NCBI GenBank assembly: GCA_028713555.1
Contig: JAQTOA010000022.1
Span: 1 to 36,068 of the forward strand
From: Sterolibacterium sp.
Lineage (GTDB): Bacteria; Pseudomonadota; Gammaproteobacteria; Burkholderiales; Rhodocyclaceae
Direction: 5' to 3'
Length of the DNA: 36,068 nucleotides
The notes under the pieces are model-generated. The model made no database searches and was not told where the DNA came from. It saw nothing but the letters and a program-made list of their open reading frames with translations. Both the position numbers and the translations under genes were made by a program. This document shows positions 26,373 through 34,492 of this stretch, piece by piece (positions within the stretch are counted from its first letter, which is position 1; every line of letters begins with the position of its first letter).

Positions 26373-27216
26373 CGCAACGAATCTAGATGCTGTTTTTAAC
26401 GACGGCCAGGTTGCCAGTTATCGCCGACTGCTCCGGGCGATGCTTGAGGCGGGGCTTACGCCGGTTCTCTACCGTGAATATGCCGCCAAGCGAGACATGC
26501 GCAGCATCCTACTGTTGCGCCATGACGTGGACTCCGACCTTGACGCTGCCGTGAATATGGCCGCCATCGAGTTTTCGATGGGTATCCGGTCAACCTATTA
26601 CTTGTTGCCCCCAGGAGATTATGGGCGAAGGTCAAACTATTACGGGCGAATCGTGCTCGGCAAGGTCTGGCACAGTAGAAAGCTGCTTGCGGCGGCCCGG
26701 CAACTTGTGGGTTACGGGCACGAGGTCGGCTTGCATAACGATTTCATGCAGTTATCACGCATTACCGGACGGCCGGTGGCGACGCTCCTGCGCGAGGAAC
26801 TCGCGTGGTTCCGTTCCCACGGAATACCTATCCTAGGATCGGCATCCCACGGCAGTGAGTTCGCCAAGAAAAACAGCGTCGTCAATTACGAAATATTCAA
26901 AGGCTGCGAGCGGCGCGGTCAAGAGGTCGGGCGATATGTTGTGGATGACGCGCGGAAAACAAAGCTACACAATATCGACATGAACGAATTGGGGCTTTCT
27001 TATGAAGCTTATTTTCTATCGCGGGACTTTGCCTACTCAGATAGCAGCAAACAGGTCACATTGGCTGGCCCGAAAGGCTATAAGCTAAATAACATAACAT
27101 TGAGTGTTGATGAGGAATTTCAAAATATTACTGACGTGCTTAAAGGTTTCAAAGGTGCCCGTTGCACTGCCTTGGTTCATCCGAATTGGTGGGCATTCCG
27201 ACAACGGAACGGATGA
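26356..27216 (+). CDS. Stand-alone NodB-like (CE4-type) polysaccharide deacetylase family protein
   Basis: The 286-aa product (ATG 26356; ATG 26341 is possible) overlaps the end of the fusion gene by 17 bases. It carries the same motif set as the deacetylase domain of that protein: LRHDVDS at 54-60, GHEVGLHND at 121-129, Ala-Ser-His-Gly at 163-166 and a C-terminal His-Pro-Asn-Trp. The shared Gly-Ile-Arg-Ser-Thr-Tyr and Tyr-Gly/Phe-Gly-Arg-Ile segments show a duplication. No signal peptide is present. Motif Asp and His residues are retained, so metal-dependent de-N-acetylation is plausible, but the substrate is unknown. Confidence 0.82.
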   Translation: MNITNSATNLDAVFNDGQVASYRRLLRAMLEAGLTPVLYREYAAKRDMRSILLLRHDVDSDLDAAVNMAAIEFSMGIRSTYYLLPPGDYGRRSNYYGRIVLGKVWHSRKLLAAARQLVGYGHEVGLHNDFMQLSRITGRPVATLLREELAWFRSHGIPILGSASHGSEFAKKNSVVNYEIFKGCERRGQEVGRYVVDDARKTKLHNIDMNELGLSYEAYFLSRDFAYSDSSKQVTLAGPKGYKLNNITLSVDEEFQNITDVLKGFKGARCTALVHPNWWAFRQRNG

Positions 27217-27325
27217 TGAACGCAGTAGTTTAATCGACAGACTCTACGTATGCATATGTGGTTGATGCGACCGGGTGCCGAAAATAATGACGTAGCGCCG
27301 TCTCGCCAGCACCGACTTTTTGTGG

Positions 27326-27347
27326 AGGGTGAAGTCAAAATCACCCT
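27326..27347 (+). terminator. Hairpin in the gap before the AT-rich gene, possible weak terminator
   Basis: AGGGTGA and TCACCCT form a 7-bp stem with an 8-base loop, followed by only three T residues. It lies 110 bases after the NodB-like gene and 117 before the 889-aa gene, in the only gap larger than 100 bp inside the capsule locus. The 247-bp gap (27217-27463) has no gene that I recognise. The short T run makes termination uncertain; an attenuator or an acquisition scar are alternatives. Confidence 0.3.
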
Positions 27348-27463
27348 TTCGATCTGTTGGTAGACGAAAATAACCGAGCCGATCTGCAAAAATTATGAAA
27401 TTCGACCCTCGGGAAGGTTGTGAGGATTTGAAACACGGGTTTATGAAAATTTAAGGTGGAATT

Positions 27464-30133
27464 ATGAAAATATTGGTGCGTGGTGATTGTTGCTCTATGA
27501 GGTTCTTAAAGAAAAATAGACACTATTTCGACAGTGATTACAGTGTGGTCATTAATGAGAAGGCACCAAATGCTGTTTTTGTTGATTCGCTAAATGGAAT
27601 TAACCCAGATCGTAGCATGTTGAGAAGGTATGTTGACGAAAATCGGATTGATGAAAGTAAGCGTTATTATTTTCAATGTCAATTTGAGAGAAGTGTATTG
27701 GATTTGGATGGTGTTGATCTGGTGGTAATGGATAATTACTCTGAAATGAATTTTCAGCTTTGGAGGAGTAGAGCGCTTGGATGGCGAGTTTGGGTGCCAC
27801 AAGAGGCTATTTTGAATAAAGATATGTTTGAAGCTGATTTCATTTCTGATGGGTATAGAACATTGGAGCAATCTGCAAATGATGCTATAAGATTTATTGA
27901 GCACATTCGCAATAGAAACCCTAATGTTCCTGTGCTGTATCTGAATCAGCCATTGGAATACTACCCAAAACTAGTCGATAGAAAACATTTTTATGCGCTT
28001 GGATTGCTTATCAAAGATCGTATTGAAAATATCTATGCGGGGAAAATTCTAGATCTTTGTGAGTTGGAACCAGAAGATCTTGGTACCGGGGGGGGGCCAG
28101 ATAAGACGTTGCATTTTACGGCGGGTACTTATATTAAGATGGTGGAGCCATGTCTTGACGAAGGCCTGTCATTGATACTAAAGCCTAAATTAAATGCGGA
28201 GGCTATGTCAACCGAGAATTTGTCTAGCGTACCCGATTCTATGAATATGGAAAATGGTGCCATCAGTGGTAGTGAGAGCGTCAATTCCGCAAAAGTACTA
28301 GATACAGAAAATAGATGCACTATACAAAACAGTAGTAATTTATTTCCGATTTTCTTGGGTCAGGACGATCCTGATTGTCAGCCAGAATGTGTTCAAATTG
28401 TAGATAAATTGATAGTTGGGTTGCAGGAATACTTTGAATTCGATGAATCGGTGCTCGTCAGAACAAAACGACGCCGTTACGAATGCGCACTAATATCTTT
28501 GGATCGCTATCCTACATATGGAGATTATGAGTCAGTTGTAAAGAAATCTGGAAAAGGTAATCGCATTAGGTTGTTAAAAAAAGCGATTGCTGCCGGATAT
28601 TATTGTGAGCAGTTTGCCTGGAAAAATCACATACCAGATATTCATGAAATAAATACTTCAAAACCAATCAGGTCTGGCGGTGAGATGAAGTCTTCATACA
28701 TGCGAACTGTGGACGAGTTGGGCGGGGCTCCAAACAAGATTACTAAAATTATTGATCCAAAATGCAAAAAACACTGGTCTATTCCATTTGGTGTGTTTAA
28801 GAATGTTAGTGGTTACAGGCAGGGTGAGATTGAAGTAAATAAAAAGCTATATGGCTATATATTGCTTCACCGCCGTGGTGAACTGGCAATTTATTCGCTT
28901 ATCATTGGGCATGGCGATTATTTGAGCGATGGGATTGTTAATTTATTGCATCACCATGTAATGCAGTGGATTCTTCATCCGGATAACAAATTGACTGCTG
29001 GCATAAAAGCTGTAATGTATGGTGGGATTGATCAGGGTAATGATGGTTTAAGAGACTGGAAGCGTCGGGAAGGTTTTCAAGGGTATGTAGTCAAGGCGTC
29101 GAAATCTGCAGCATGTAATGTTGTTTTCGCGAAAAATGTTTCCCCATCAATTGATAATGGTTTAACCGCCAACAATCTACATGCTGATACTGGAGATGGT
29201 CTTGTCATTAATACTAGCGTGCATGGAAAATCAAGTTTCAATAAGAAATCATTCCTAGATGCATTGAATCTGTATGGCGATGGTGTGTCTAGGCGGGATG
29301 AGGTCGAATCCGAGTTACCACTTTTGCACTATGAATCGATCATCAAAAGTCTTGCAAGTGATTCAAGAGTTGAGTTCATAACTTACGACGATCTTGACTG
29401 GGGTGATGATTATAACTATACAGAATCATACCCAGTCGAGTTCGCAAGATGGCGAGATAGTTTGAAAAACGGGCAGCGAGATCCTGAGAAGATATATCTA
29501 CTTTTGCAGCATGACTGCGATTCAGGGCCGCTTAGCACTATGCAGATGGCTGCCCTAGAGGCGAGTTACTCGGCAAAAAGCTCCATCATGCTTTTTAATA
29601 AATGGAAGGGATTTAAGGGCGTTGGTGAGCCTGAGATATATCCAAATGATTGGGAGAGTATTCGCAAATTGAAGGCCTTAGGTTTTGTCTTTGGATATCA
29701 CTGTAATTCTCTGGAAAATTGTAATTATGCAATAGGTAAGGTATTCGAGGAATTTGATGCTGATGTTCGTGAGCTATCGGAGAAGTTAGGCGAAATCTCT
29801 TTTTTTTCGCCACATGGATGCAGAGCAGATTCATTTGGAAATGTTAATGCGAGCTTTGAGTATCCTCTGCACTCTGAACATAAAATACGATGGGTACACA
29901 ATAAACACTCAGTTAAGTTTAATGGCTACTATTCTGATGGCGGTTTGGCAACACGCTTAGCAAAGGGGGGGGATAAGCTACTCGATTTGGAGTCTTGGAT
30001 CGATAAGTTGGTACCGGGAAGGCGATATCGCGCATTAATACATGCACAATACTATTCCAATGAATATCACAAACCCGTTAGCGGGGCTACTGACGATTGG
30101 TACCTGTCTATCTGTAAGAGATATTCAAGTTAA
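27464..30133 (+). CDS. 889-aa fusion: SGNH-like N-terminus, GNAT-like middle, NodB-like C-terminus
   Basis: The start is ATG 27464 with AGGTGGA seven bases upstream. Residues 1-240 resemble an SGNH/GDSL-type (DUF6270-like) domain with Gly-Asp-Cys-Cys-Ser at 7-11 and Asp...His at 213-217. A polar low-complexity linker covers about 240-300. Residues about 335-545 look like a GNAT-type acyltransferase fold (Tyr-Gly-Tyr-Ile-Leu-Leu-His near 463, then Trp-Lys-Arg-Arg-Glu-Gly-Phe near 532). Residues about 620-885 form a NodB-like domain with His-Asp-Cys-Asp at 683-686, His746 and Ser-Pro-His-Gly at 782-785. Codon use is clearly more AT-rich than upstream genes. G9 and G8 runs lie inside it. Deacetylation and re-acylation of the capsule is the simplest reading, but each domain call is from motifs only. 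Confidence 0.72.
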   Translation: MKILVRGDCCSMRFLKKNRHYFDSDYSVVINEKAPNAVFVDSLNGINPDRSMLRRYVDENRIDESKRYYFQCQFERSVLDLDGVDLVVMDNYSEMNFQLWRSRALGWRVWVPQEAILNKDMFEADFISDGYRTLEQSANDAIRFIEHIRNRNPNVPVLYLNQPLEYYPKLVDRKHFYALGLLIKDRIENIYAGKILDLCELEPEDLGTGGGPDKTLHFTAGTYIKMVEPCLDEGLSLILKPKLNAEAMSTENLSSVPDSMNMENGAISGSESVNSAKVLDTENRCTIQNSSNLFPIFLGQDDPDCQPECVQIVDKLIVGLQEYFEFDESVLVRTKRRRYECALISLDRYPTYGDYESVVKKSGKGNRIRLLKKAIAAGYYCEQFAWKNHIPDIHEINTSKPIRSGGEMKSSYMRTVDELGGAPNKITKIIDPKCKKHWSIPFGVFKNVSGYRQGEIEVNKKLYGYILLHRRGELAIYSLIIGHGDYLSDGIVNLLHHHVMQWILHPDNKLTAGIKAVMYGGIDQGNDGLRDWKRREGFQGYVVKASKSAACNVVFAKNVSPSIDNGLTANNLHADTGDGLVINTSVHGKSSFNKKSFLDALNLYGDGVSRRDEVESELPLLHYESIIKSLASDSRVEFITYDDLDWGDDYNYTESYPVEFARWRDSLKNGQRDPEKIYLLLQHDCDSGPLSTMQMAALEASYSAKSSIMLFNKWKGFKGVGEPEIYPNDWESIRKLKALGFVFGYHCNSLENCNYAIGKVFEEFDADVRELSEKLGEISFFSPHGCRADSFGNVNASFEYPLHSEHKIRWVHNKHSVKFNGYYSDGGLATRLAKGGDKLLDLESWIDKLVPGRRYRALIHAQYYSNEYHKPVSGATDDWYLSICKRYSS
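28088..28096 (+). repeat. G9 tract inside the 889-aa fusion gene
   Basis: Nine G residues encode Gly209-Gly211, just before the Asp213 and His217 motif of the SGNH-like part. The surrounding gene is AT-rich, which makes a G9 run more conspicuous. A one-base slip would end the protein soon after the first domain. Confidence 0.9.
29965..29972 (+). repeat. G8 tract near the end of the 889-aa fusion gene
   Basis: Eight G residues span the Lys834-Gly835-Gly836-Asp837 codons. Slippage here would remove only the last 50 or so residues of the NodB-like domain, including the C-terminal His-Ala-Gln motif. Confidence 0.85.
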
Positions 30134-30201
30134 TAACACTATTCAGCATTGCTAGATATGCATTAGAATGAGCGAAAAATCAGTGTCAATGTGGTCAAGC
30201 A

Positions 30202-31371
30202 ATGTTTGTCGGGCGTGAGGATTATGGTTATAAAGTTCTAGTAATAATTCGCTTTTGCGTGACGCCAGCTTTTTTGGTAGCCCATCTTGCTTATGCTCAA
30301 AGCAATTTACCATATCAGGTGGATTTAAATATAGCGGACTTGCCGGAGGATGCGTCGAAGATAATTGAGCGATCCGTTGAGGGTTTATTGCGGCGAAAGA
30401 AAGTGGATACGAATCGATCTGCAAATGATTTGGGGTGGGATTGCCTCGCAGCGAATGCGTTACTGGAGGCTGGCGATTTGCGCGCAAAGGATAAGGTGCA
30501 GTCGATTGCCAAACAGATGACTAAGATAGTTGCAAGATCCAAATCAAATGACAGCCCAACTGGATGGGTTGCAGATATACAAGACAAACGATGTGAGCAT
30601 GGAGAATACGATGCCTTTGGAGATGGTACTTGTAATTCGAGGGAAACGACCTACGCTTTCCAGACAGGTCTAGGTATCGCTTGCTTGGCAAAATCATCAA
30701 TCGCATTGCATGATCGAAGCTTGTTAGTTGTTGCCAAGAGTGTAATCACCCGTTGGCAAGGATTTATGATGCAAAACATTCCTTGCCGCGGATGCGTTTA
30801 TTATGCGACTAGCGATAATGTTAACGACAAAGATCGTTATGTTAGGAACATGAACGTTTTTATGGCATTTGCTGCCGCCTCGATTGGTGTTGCTACAGGC
30901 GAGGATGAGTTCTACGACATCGCTAATCGGGCTATTCTGTCAGATATAGATGAGCGTCAAAGCGGAAATCGAGGTTATTTGGGGAAGCTAGATCCCGAGT
31001 GGATTGGCAATCCGGTCCATGAGGCCGATAGGATAGAAAACCATTCGGCCGCAATTGCAGTCTTGTCTACTGCGATTGGTCGCATGTTAGGTTCAAACAA
31101 AGTTATCGATCATGGCTTGGGCGTTTGGCGGGATTGGGCAAGGTGTGATAACAAAGCATGCCGTAATTTAAGTTGTTCTTACTGGGCAGGCAATGCAGAG
31201 CAATGCCAAGCCACGCACACAGCGGCACATTGTGCGTTCCGTCTCCAAGATCCGTTGGCCGCCTCCCAGTGCAGGGCTTATCTGCTTCGCACGCGCTCGG
31301 TTCCGAGCTTTGGCGTTTGGGCTACGCTGCTGGGGGGGAGTCCAATCATTGGAACATTCAGTGCCCCGTGA
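30202..31371 (+). CDS. Secreted cysteine-rich protein of unknown function, possibly alpha/alpha-barrel
   Basis: The 389-aa product begins at ATG 30202 without a clear ribosome-binding site. A hydrophobic segment at about residues 11-30 ends in Ala-Tyr-Ala, a good signal peptidase I site, so the protein should be periplasmic or secreted. The mature part has repeated helical segments with conserved small and aromatic residues, suggestive of an alpha/alpha toroid as in polysaccharide lyases or glycosidases. About a dozen cysteines, clustered in the last 80 residues, suggest disulfides. No catalytic motif can be named. Its setting suggests capsule trimming or modification outside the cytoplasm. 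Codon use matches the AT-rich gene before it, and its end overlaps the next gene. Confidence 0.7.
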   Translation: MFVGREDYGYKVLVIIRFCVTPAFLVAHLAYAQSNLPYQVDLNIADLPEDASKIIERSVEGLLRRKKVDTNRSANDLGWDCLAANALLEAGDLRAKDKVQSIAKQMTKIVARSKSNDSPTGWVADIQDKRCEHGEYDAFGDGTCNSRETTYAFQTGLGIACLAKSSIALHDRSLLVVAKSVITRWQGFMMQNIPCRGCVYYATSDNVNDKDRYVRNMNVFMAFAAASIGVATGEDEFYDIANRAILSDIDERQSGNRGYLGKLDPEWIGNPVHEADRIENHSAAIAVLSTAIGRMLGSNKVIDHGLGVWRDWARCDNKACRNLSCSYWAGNAEQCQATHTAAHCAFRLQDPLAASQCRAYLLRTRSVPSFGVWATLLGGSPIIGTFSAP

Positions 31372-32482
31372 TGTTGTGGTACTGGTTGATGAAGACATTG
31401 CCCATGATAAGAGGGTGCTGGCGGCGCTAGTCGAATATTCAGGGGCTAAGGTAATTGATTGCGCGAGTAAGGAGGTTGTTTCCAGGACGCTCTCAATCCG
31501 TACTTATCTGAATGGGCTGAAGTTCCTCATAATCGCTGCCTTGCGCGGTGTGGCGATCTGGGGTCTGTTGCGCCAGCAATATGGTTTGCAAGCGAAAAAA
31601 TGGATCTCCGGTCTGGACGTTTCCTTTAGAGCTTTCGTTCGAGCTCAGCAAGTAGTCAGCCGCCTCCAAACGCGAATGAATGGTGTTCGGCTGATCCATG
31701 CGCATGATTTGTATTGCGGCGTTATTGGGGCCGAGCTGTCGCGGTTGACCGGAGCGGAACTGGTCTATGACGCACATGAGGTGGAGTTTCATCGCAACCG
31801 GAAGAACAGCTGGATGCGCACGGCTTTTGATTGGGTTGTAGAAAAGCAGGTGATTGCTCGTGCATCCGAGGTAAGGGTAGTCAATTTACCCATTGCGGAC
31901 CTGTATCAGCGGGTGCATGAACCTCTTGCTGATCGCCTTCGCGTGGTGCCCAATAACCACTTTGCGATTCGGTTGCCTGAGGTTGCGCAAGTACCGGCTC
32001 CCGAAACTGGGGTGATTGTTTATGTCGGTGGAGGGGTGAAGGGCCGTCAGCTCGAGTGTTTGGCCGAACGAGCAGCGGAGATATGCTTGCCAGTGCACGC
32101 CTTTTTTGTTGGCGAAGTTCCCGAGTTTGCCAAGGCAAGTGGCTGGGTGGTGAGTGGCAGCGATTACGAGGACGAATTGGTGTCGCTTGTTGTGTCGCAT
32201 CGCTGCATGATGTGGTGTTGTGTCGACGATGTGTGTCTCAGTTATCGACTTTCCTTGCCCAATAAATTCTTTCAGGCGCTGGCCGTCGGGATACCAGTAA
32301 TTGCAGCCAAGGGAAGCTATTTGGCAGAATTGGTTGAAGCGAATGGCATTGGTGCGGTGTTCGACGGAAAAAATCTGGTGGAAATTATTCAGATGATGAA
32401 ATCCGCTCAGTATGAAGAGTGGACTGCTCAAGTGCGGGAATATCGAGAGACTATTGCGGTAGAAAACAATGCCGCAAAATAG
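31349..32482 (+). CDS. Glycosyltransferase, GT-B fold (GT4-like), paralogue of the gene at 22312
   Basis: I choose TTG 31349, nine bases after a G-rich GGGGGAG ribosome-binding site (31334-31340). The longer open frame upstream reads through the end of the previous gene in another frame and has no glycosyltransferase character. GTG 31361 is an alternative. The 377-aa product has His-Ala-His-Asp, Tyr-Asp-Ala-His-Glu-Val-Glu-Phe-His-Arg-Asn and Leu-Ser-Tyr-Arg...Leu-Pro-Asn-Lys-Phe-Phe, which are the same signature positions as in the earlier transferase. It overlaps the preceding gene by 23 bases and kpsC by 14. It likely adds the second sugar of the repeat unit. Confidence 0.82.
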   Translation: MEHSVPRDVVVLVDEDIAHDKRVLAALVEYSGAKVIDCASKEVVSRTLSIRTYLNGLKFLIIAALRGVAIWGLLRQQYGLQAKKWISGLDVSFRAFVRAQQVVSRLQTRMNGVRLIHAHDLYCGVIGAELSRLTGAELVYDAHEVEFHRNRKNSWMRTAFDWVVEKQVIARASEVRVVNLPIADLYQRVHEPLADRLRVVPNNHFAIRLPEVAQVPAPETGVIVYVGGGVKGRQLECLAERAAEICLPVHAFFVGEVPEFAKASGWVVSGSDYEDELVSLVVSHRCMMWCCVDDVCLSYRLSLPNKFFQALAVGIPVIAAKGSYLAELVEANGIGAVFDGKNLVEIIQMMKSAQYEEWTAQVREYRETIAVENNAAK

Positions 32483-34475
32483 GACGAGGTTCGCGGTAAC
32501 GGCTTTCGACTATGGTTTGTGGCGCAACGGGCTGCTGCCAGAGTTTTTGGGTGGGCGGTTCATCGTCGATTTTGGTGTGGCACCCAGCAATAACAGCATC
32601 CGTGTTGGTTGGGGCATGAAACCGAGTGGCCAGCGTGCGGTTCGCCTAGCGCTTCGTAGTGGCGGTGCATTTAATTTGCTGGAGGACGGTTTCCTGCGCT
32701 CGGTCGACTTGGGCTGCCGAGAACCGCCGCTTTCAGTCGTGATCGATGATCTGGGTATTTATTACGATGCCTCGCAACCTTCACGACTCGAAGCACTGAT
32801 AGCCAGCTCAATTGATGTGCAGGCAGAGGATCGAGCTGCCAAGTTGATTGATTCCTGGCGAGTGTCGCGGGTTTCCAAGTACAACCATCTTCGGGAGTTC
32901 GCCGGCCGGTTACCCGAGCCCTATGTGCTGGTGGCCGATCAGACCTTGGGCGATGCGTCGATCGCCTATGGCATGGCCGATGCCGGCCGTTTCTCTCGCA
33001 TGCTTGAAGCCGCCCTGGCGGAGAACCCGGATTCCACGGTTGTACTGAAAATCCATCCCGATGTGTTTGCGGGGAAAAAGCGCGGACATTTTGATCCGGC
33101 TGCGCTGGCAGGCCGGCCGCGTGTGGTGGTGCTGGCCGAGGATGTGCATCCGGTACGGCTGATCGAGAAGGCGCAGCTTGTCTATGCTGTCACGTCGCAG
33201 CTCGGTTTTGAAGCCCTGATATGGGGCAAGCGGGTACGGACTTTCGGCATGCCGTTCTATGCGGGATGGGGGCTGACAGAGGATGATCTCCCGGCACCTG
33301 ACCGACGCAGGCCAGTGACGCTGGTGAATTTGGTACATGCGGCGTTGATCGATTACCCGCGCTATATCGATCCGGAAACTGCCAGGCGCTGTGAGCCGGA
33401 ACGGGTCATCGAATGGCTGGGATTGCAACGTCGCATGCGCGAGCGGTTTGGGCCTCAATTGGTAGCTTACGATATCTCGCAGAGGAAGCAGCCGGTTGTG
33501 CGGGAGTTCTTCCAGGGGAGTGCAGTCGAGTTTGTGGCGGCGGGACAGGCGGTGCCGTCTGGTCGAGATTGCATTGCCTGGGGTCGCAAACCCGCGCCAT
33601 CGGATTTGTCATCCTCCGCAAGAGTGATCCGGCTGGAGGATGGATTCCTGCGTTCGGTGGGGCTGGGGGCGGAGTTTGTTCGTCCCTTGTCATGGGTGAT
33701 GGATGGCCGCGGAATCTATTACGATGCCACCCGGACTTCGGATCTCGAGCACATCCTGCTGACGCAGGAGTTCGATGATGCCTTGCTGAAACGCGCCAGT
33801 AAATTGCGGCAGAGGATTGTCGAATCCGGCCTGACCAAATACAACGTGGGCGCGGGTCGTTGGCAGCGGCCGGCAACCGCCGGGCGCGTGATCCTAGTGC
33901 CGGGCCAAGTGGAAAGCGATGCTTCGATTGCGCTTGGGGCGCCCGAAGGCGTCTGCACGGTACGCCGGAACATCGATCTGTTACAGGCGGTGAAGCAGGC
34001 CAATCCTGATGCCTATGTCGTGTATAAGCCGCATCCTGACGTACTGGCAGGCTTGCGCAGCCGGGGGGCAAATGAGAGTCATGCCTTGCAATGGTGCGAC
34101 GAGCAGGTGGTCGACATCCCCATGCATGTCATGTTGGACTGCGTGGATGAGGTGCATCTCATTACATCCCTGACCGGGTTCGAGGCCTTGTTACGCGGCA
34201 GGCAAGTGATCTGTTATGGCCAGCCGTTCTATGCAGGTTGGGGACTGACGGAAGATAAGGCGCCCATTGCTCGGCGCACTCGACGTCTGACGGTCGACGA
34301 GCTGGTGGCAGGTACATTGATACTCTATCCGACCTATGTCAGCCGGAAAACCCACCGTTTCACCACGCCGGAACGTGCCCTTGACGAGTTGCTGGAGTGG
34401 CGCGCAGAGGGGGGTAAGAGTTTGTCGTTATGGCGACGCTTGTACCGTCTTTACCTAGGGTTCTACCGGTATTGA
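32469..34475 (+). CDS. kpsC: Capsule beta-Kdo transferase KpsC (two catalytic domains)
   Basis: KpsC extends the Kdo primer on the lipid anchor with alternating beta-linkages, using CMP-Kdo, at the cytoplasmic face. The 668-aa protein is an internal duplication. Each half has Leu-Glu-Asp-Gly-Phe-Leu-Arg-Ser-Val (from about 71 and 389), a Lys-x-His-Pro-Asp-Val motif, a Thr-Ser...Gly-Phe-Glu-Ala-Leu motif and Phe-Tyr-Ala-Gly-Trp-Gly-Leu-Thr-Glu-Asp. These are hallmarks of the GT99/GT107-type domains of KpsC. The length matches E. coli KpsC (about 675). ATG 32469 overlaps the preceding gene. No Kdo or CMP-Kdo synthesis genes (kpsF, kpsU) are in the window, so the precursor would come from LPS metabolism elsewhere. 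Confidence 0.94.
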   Translation: MPQNRTRFAVTAFDYGLWRNGLLPEFLGGRFIVDFGVAPSNNSIRVGWGMKPSGQRAVRLALRSGGAFNLLEDGFLRSVDLGCREPPLSVVIDDLGIYYDASQPSRLEALIASSIDVQAEDRAAKLIDSWRVSRVSKYNHLREFAGRLPEPYVLVADQTLGDASIAYGMADAGRFSRMLEAALAENPDSTVVLKIHPDVFAGKKRGHFDPAALAGRPRVVVLAEDVHPVRLIEKAQLVYAVTSQLGFEALIWGKRVRTFGMPFYAGWGLTEDDLPAPDRRRPVTLVNLVHAALIDYPRYIDPETARRCEPERVIEWLGLQRRMRERFGPQLVAYDISQRKQPVVREFFQGSAVEFVAAGQAVPSGRDCIAWGRKPAPSDLSSSARVIRLEDGFLRSVGLGAEFVRPLSWVMDGRGIYYDATRTSDLEHILLTQEFDDALLKRASKLRQRIVESGLTKYNVGAGRWQRPATAGRVILVPGQVESDASIALGAPEGVCTVRRNIDLLQAVKQANPDAYVVYKPHPDVLAGLRSRGANESHALQWCDEQVVDIPMHVMLDCVDEVHLITSLTGFEALLRGRQVICYGQPFYAGWGLTEDKAPIARRTRRLTVDELVAGTLILYPTYVSRKTHRFTTPERALDELLEWRAEGGKSLSLWRRLYRLYLGFYRY

Positions 34476-34492
34476 TTTGATTGGCTTGAATA

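Noticed and set aside
27418..27447. Promoter-like TTGTGA and TATGAA with an 18-bp spacer before the 889-aa gene
   Set aside because: The implied transcript start would fall inside the ribosome-binding site, and both hexamers are weak in an AT-rich context.
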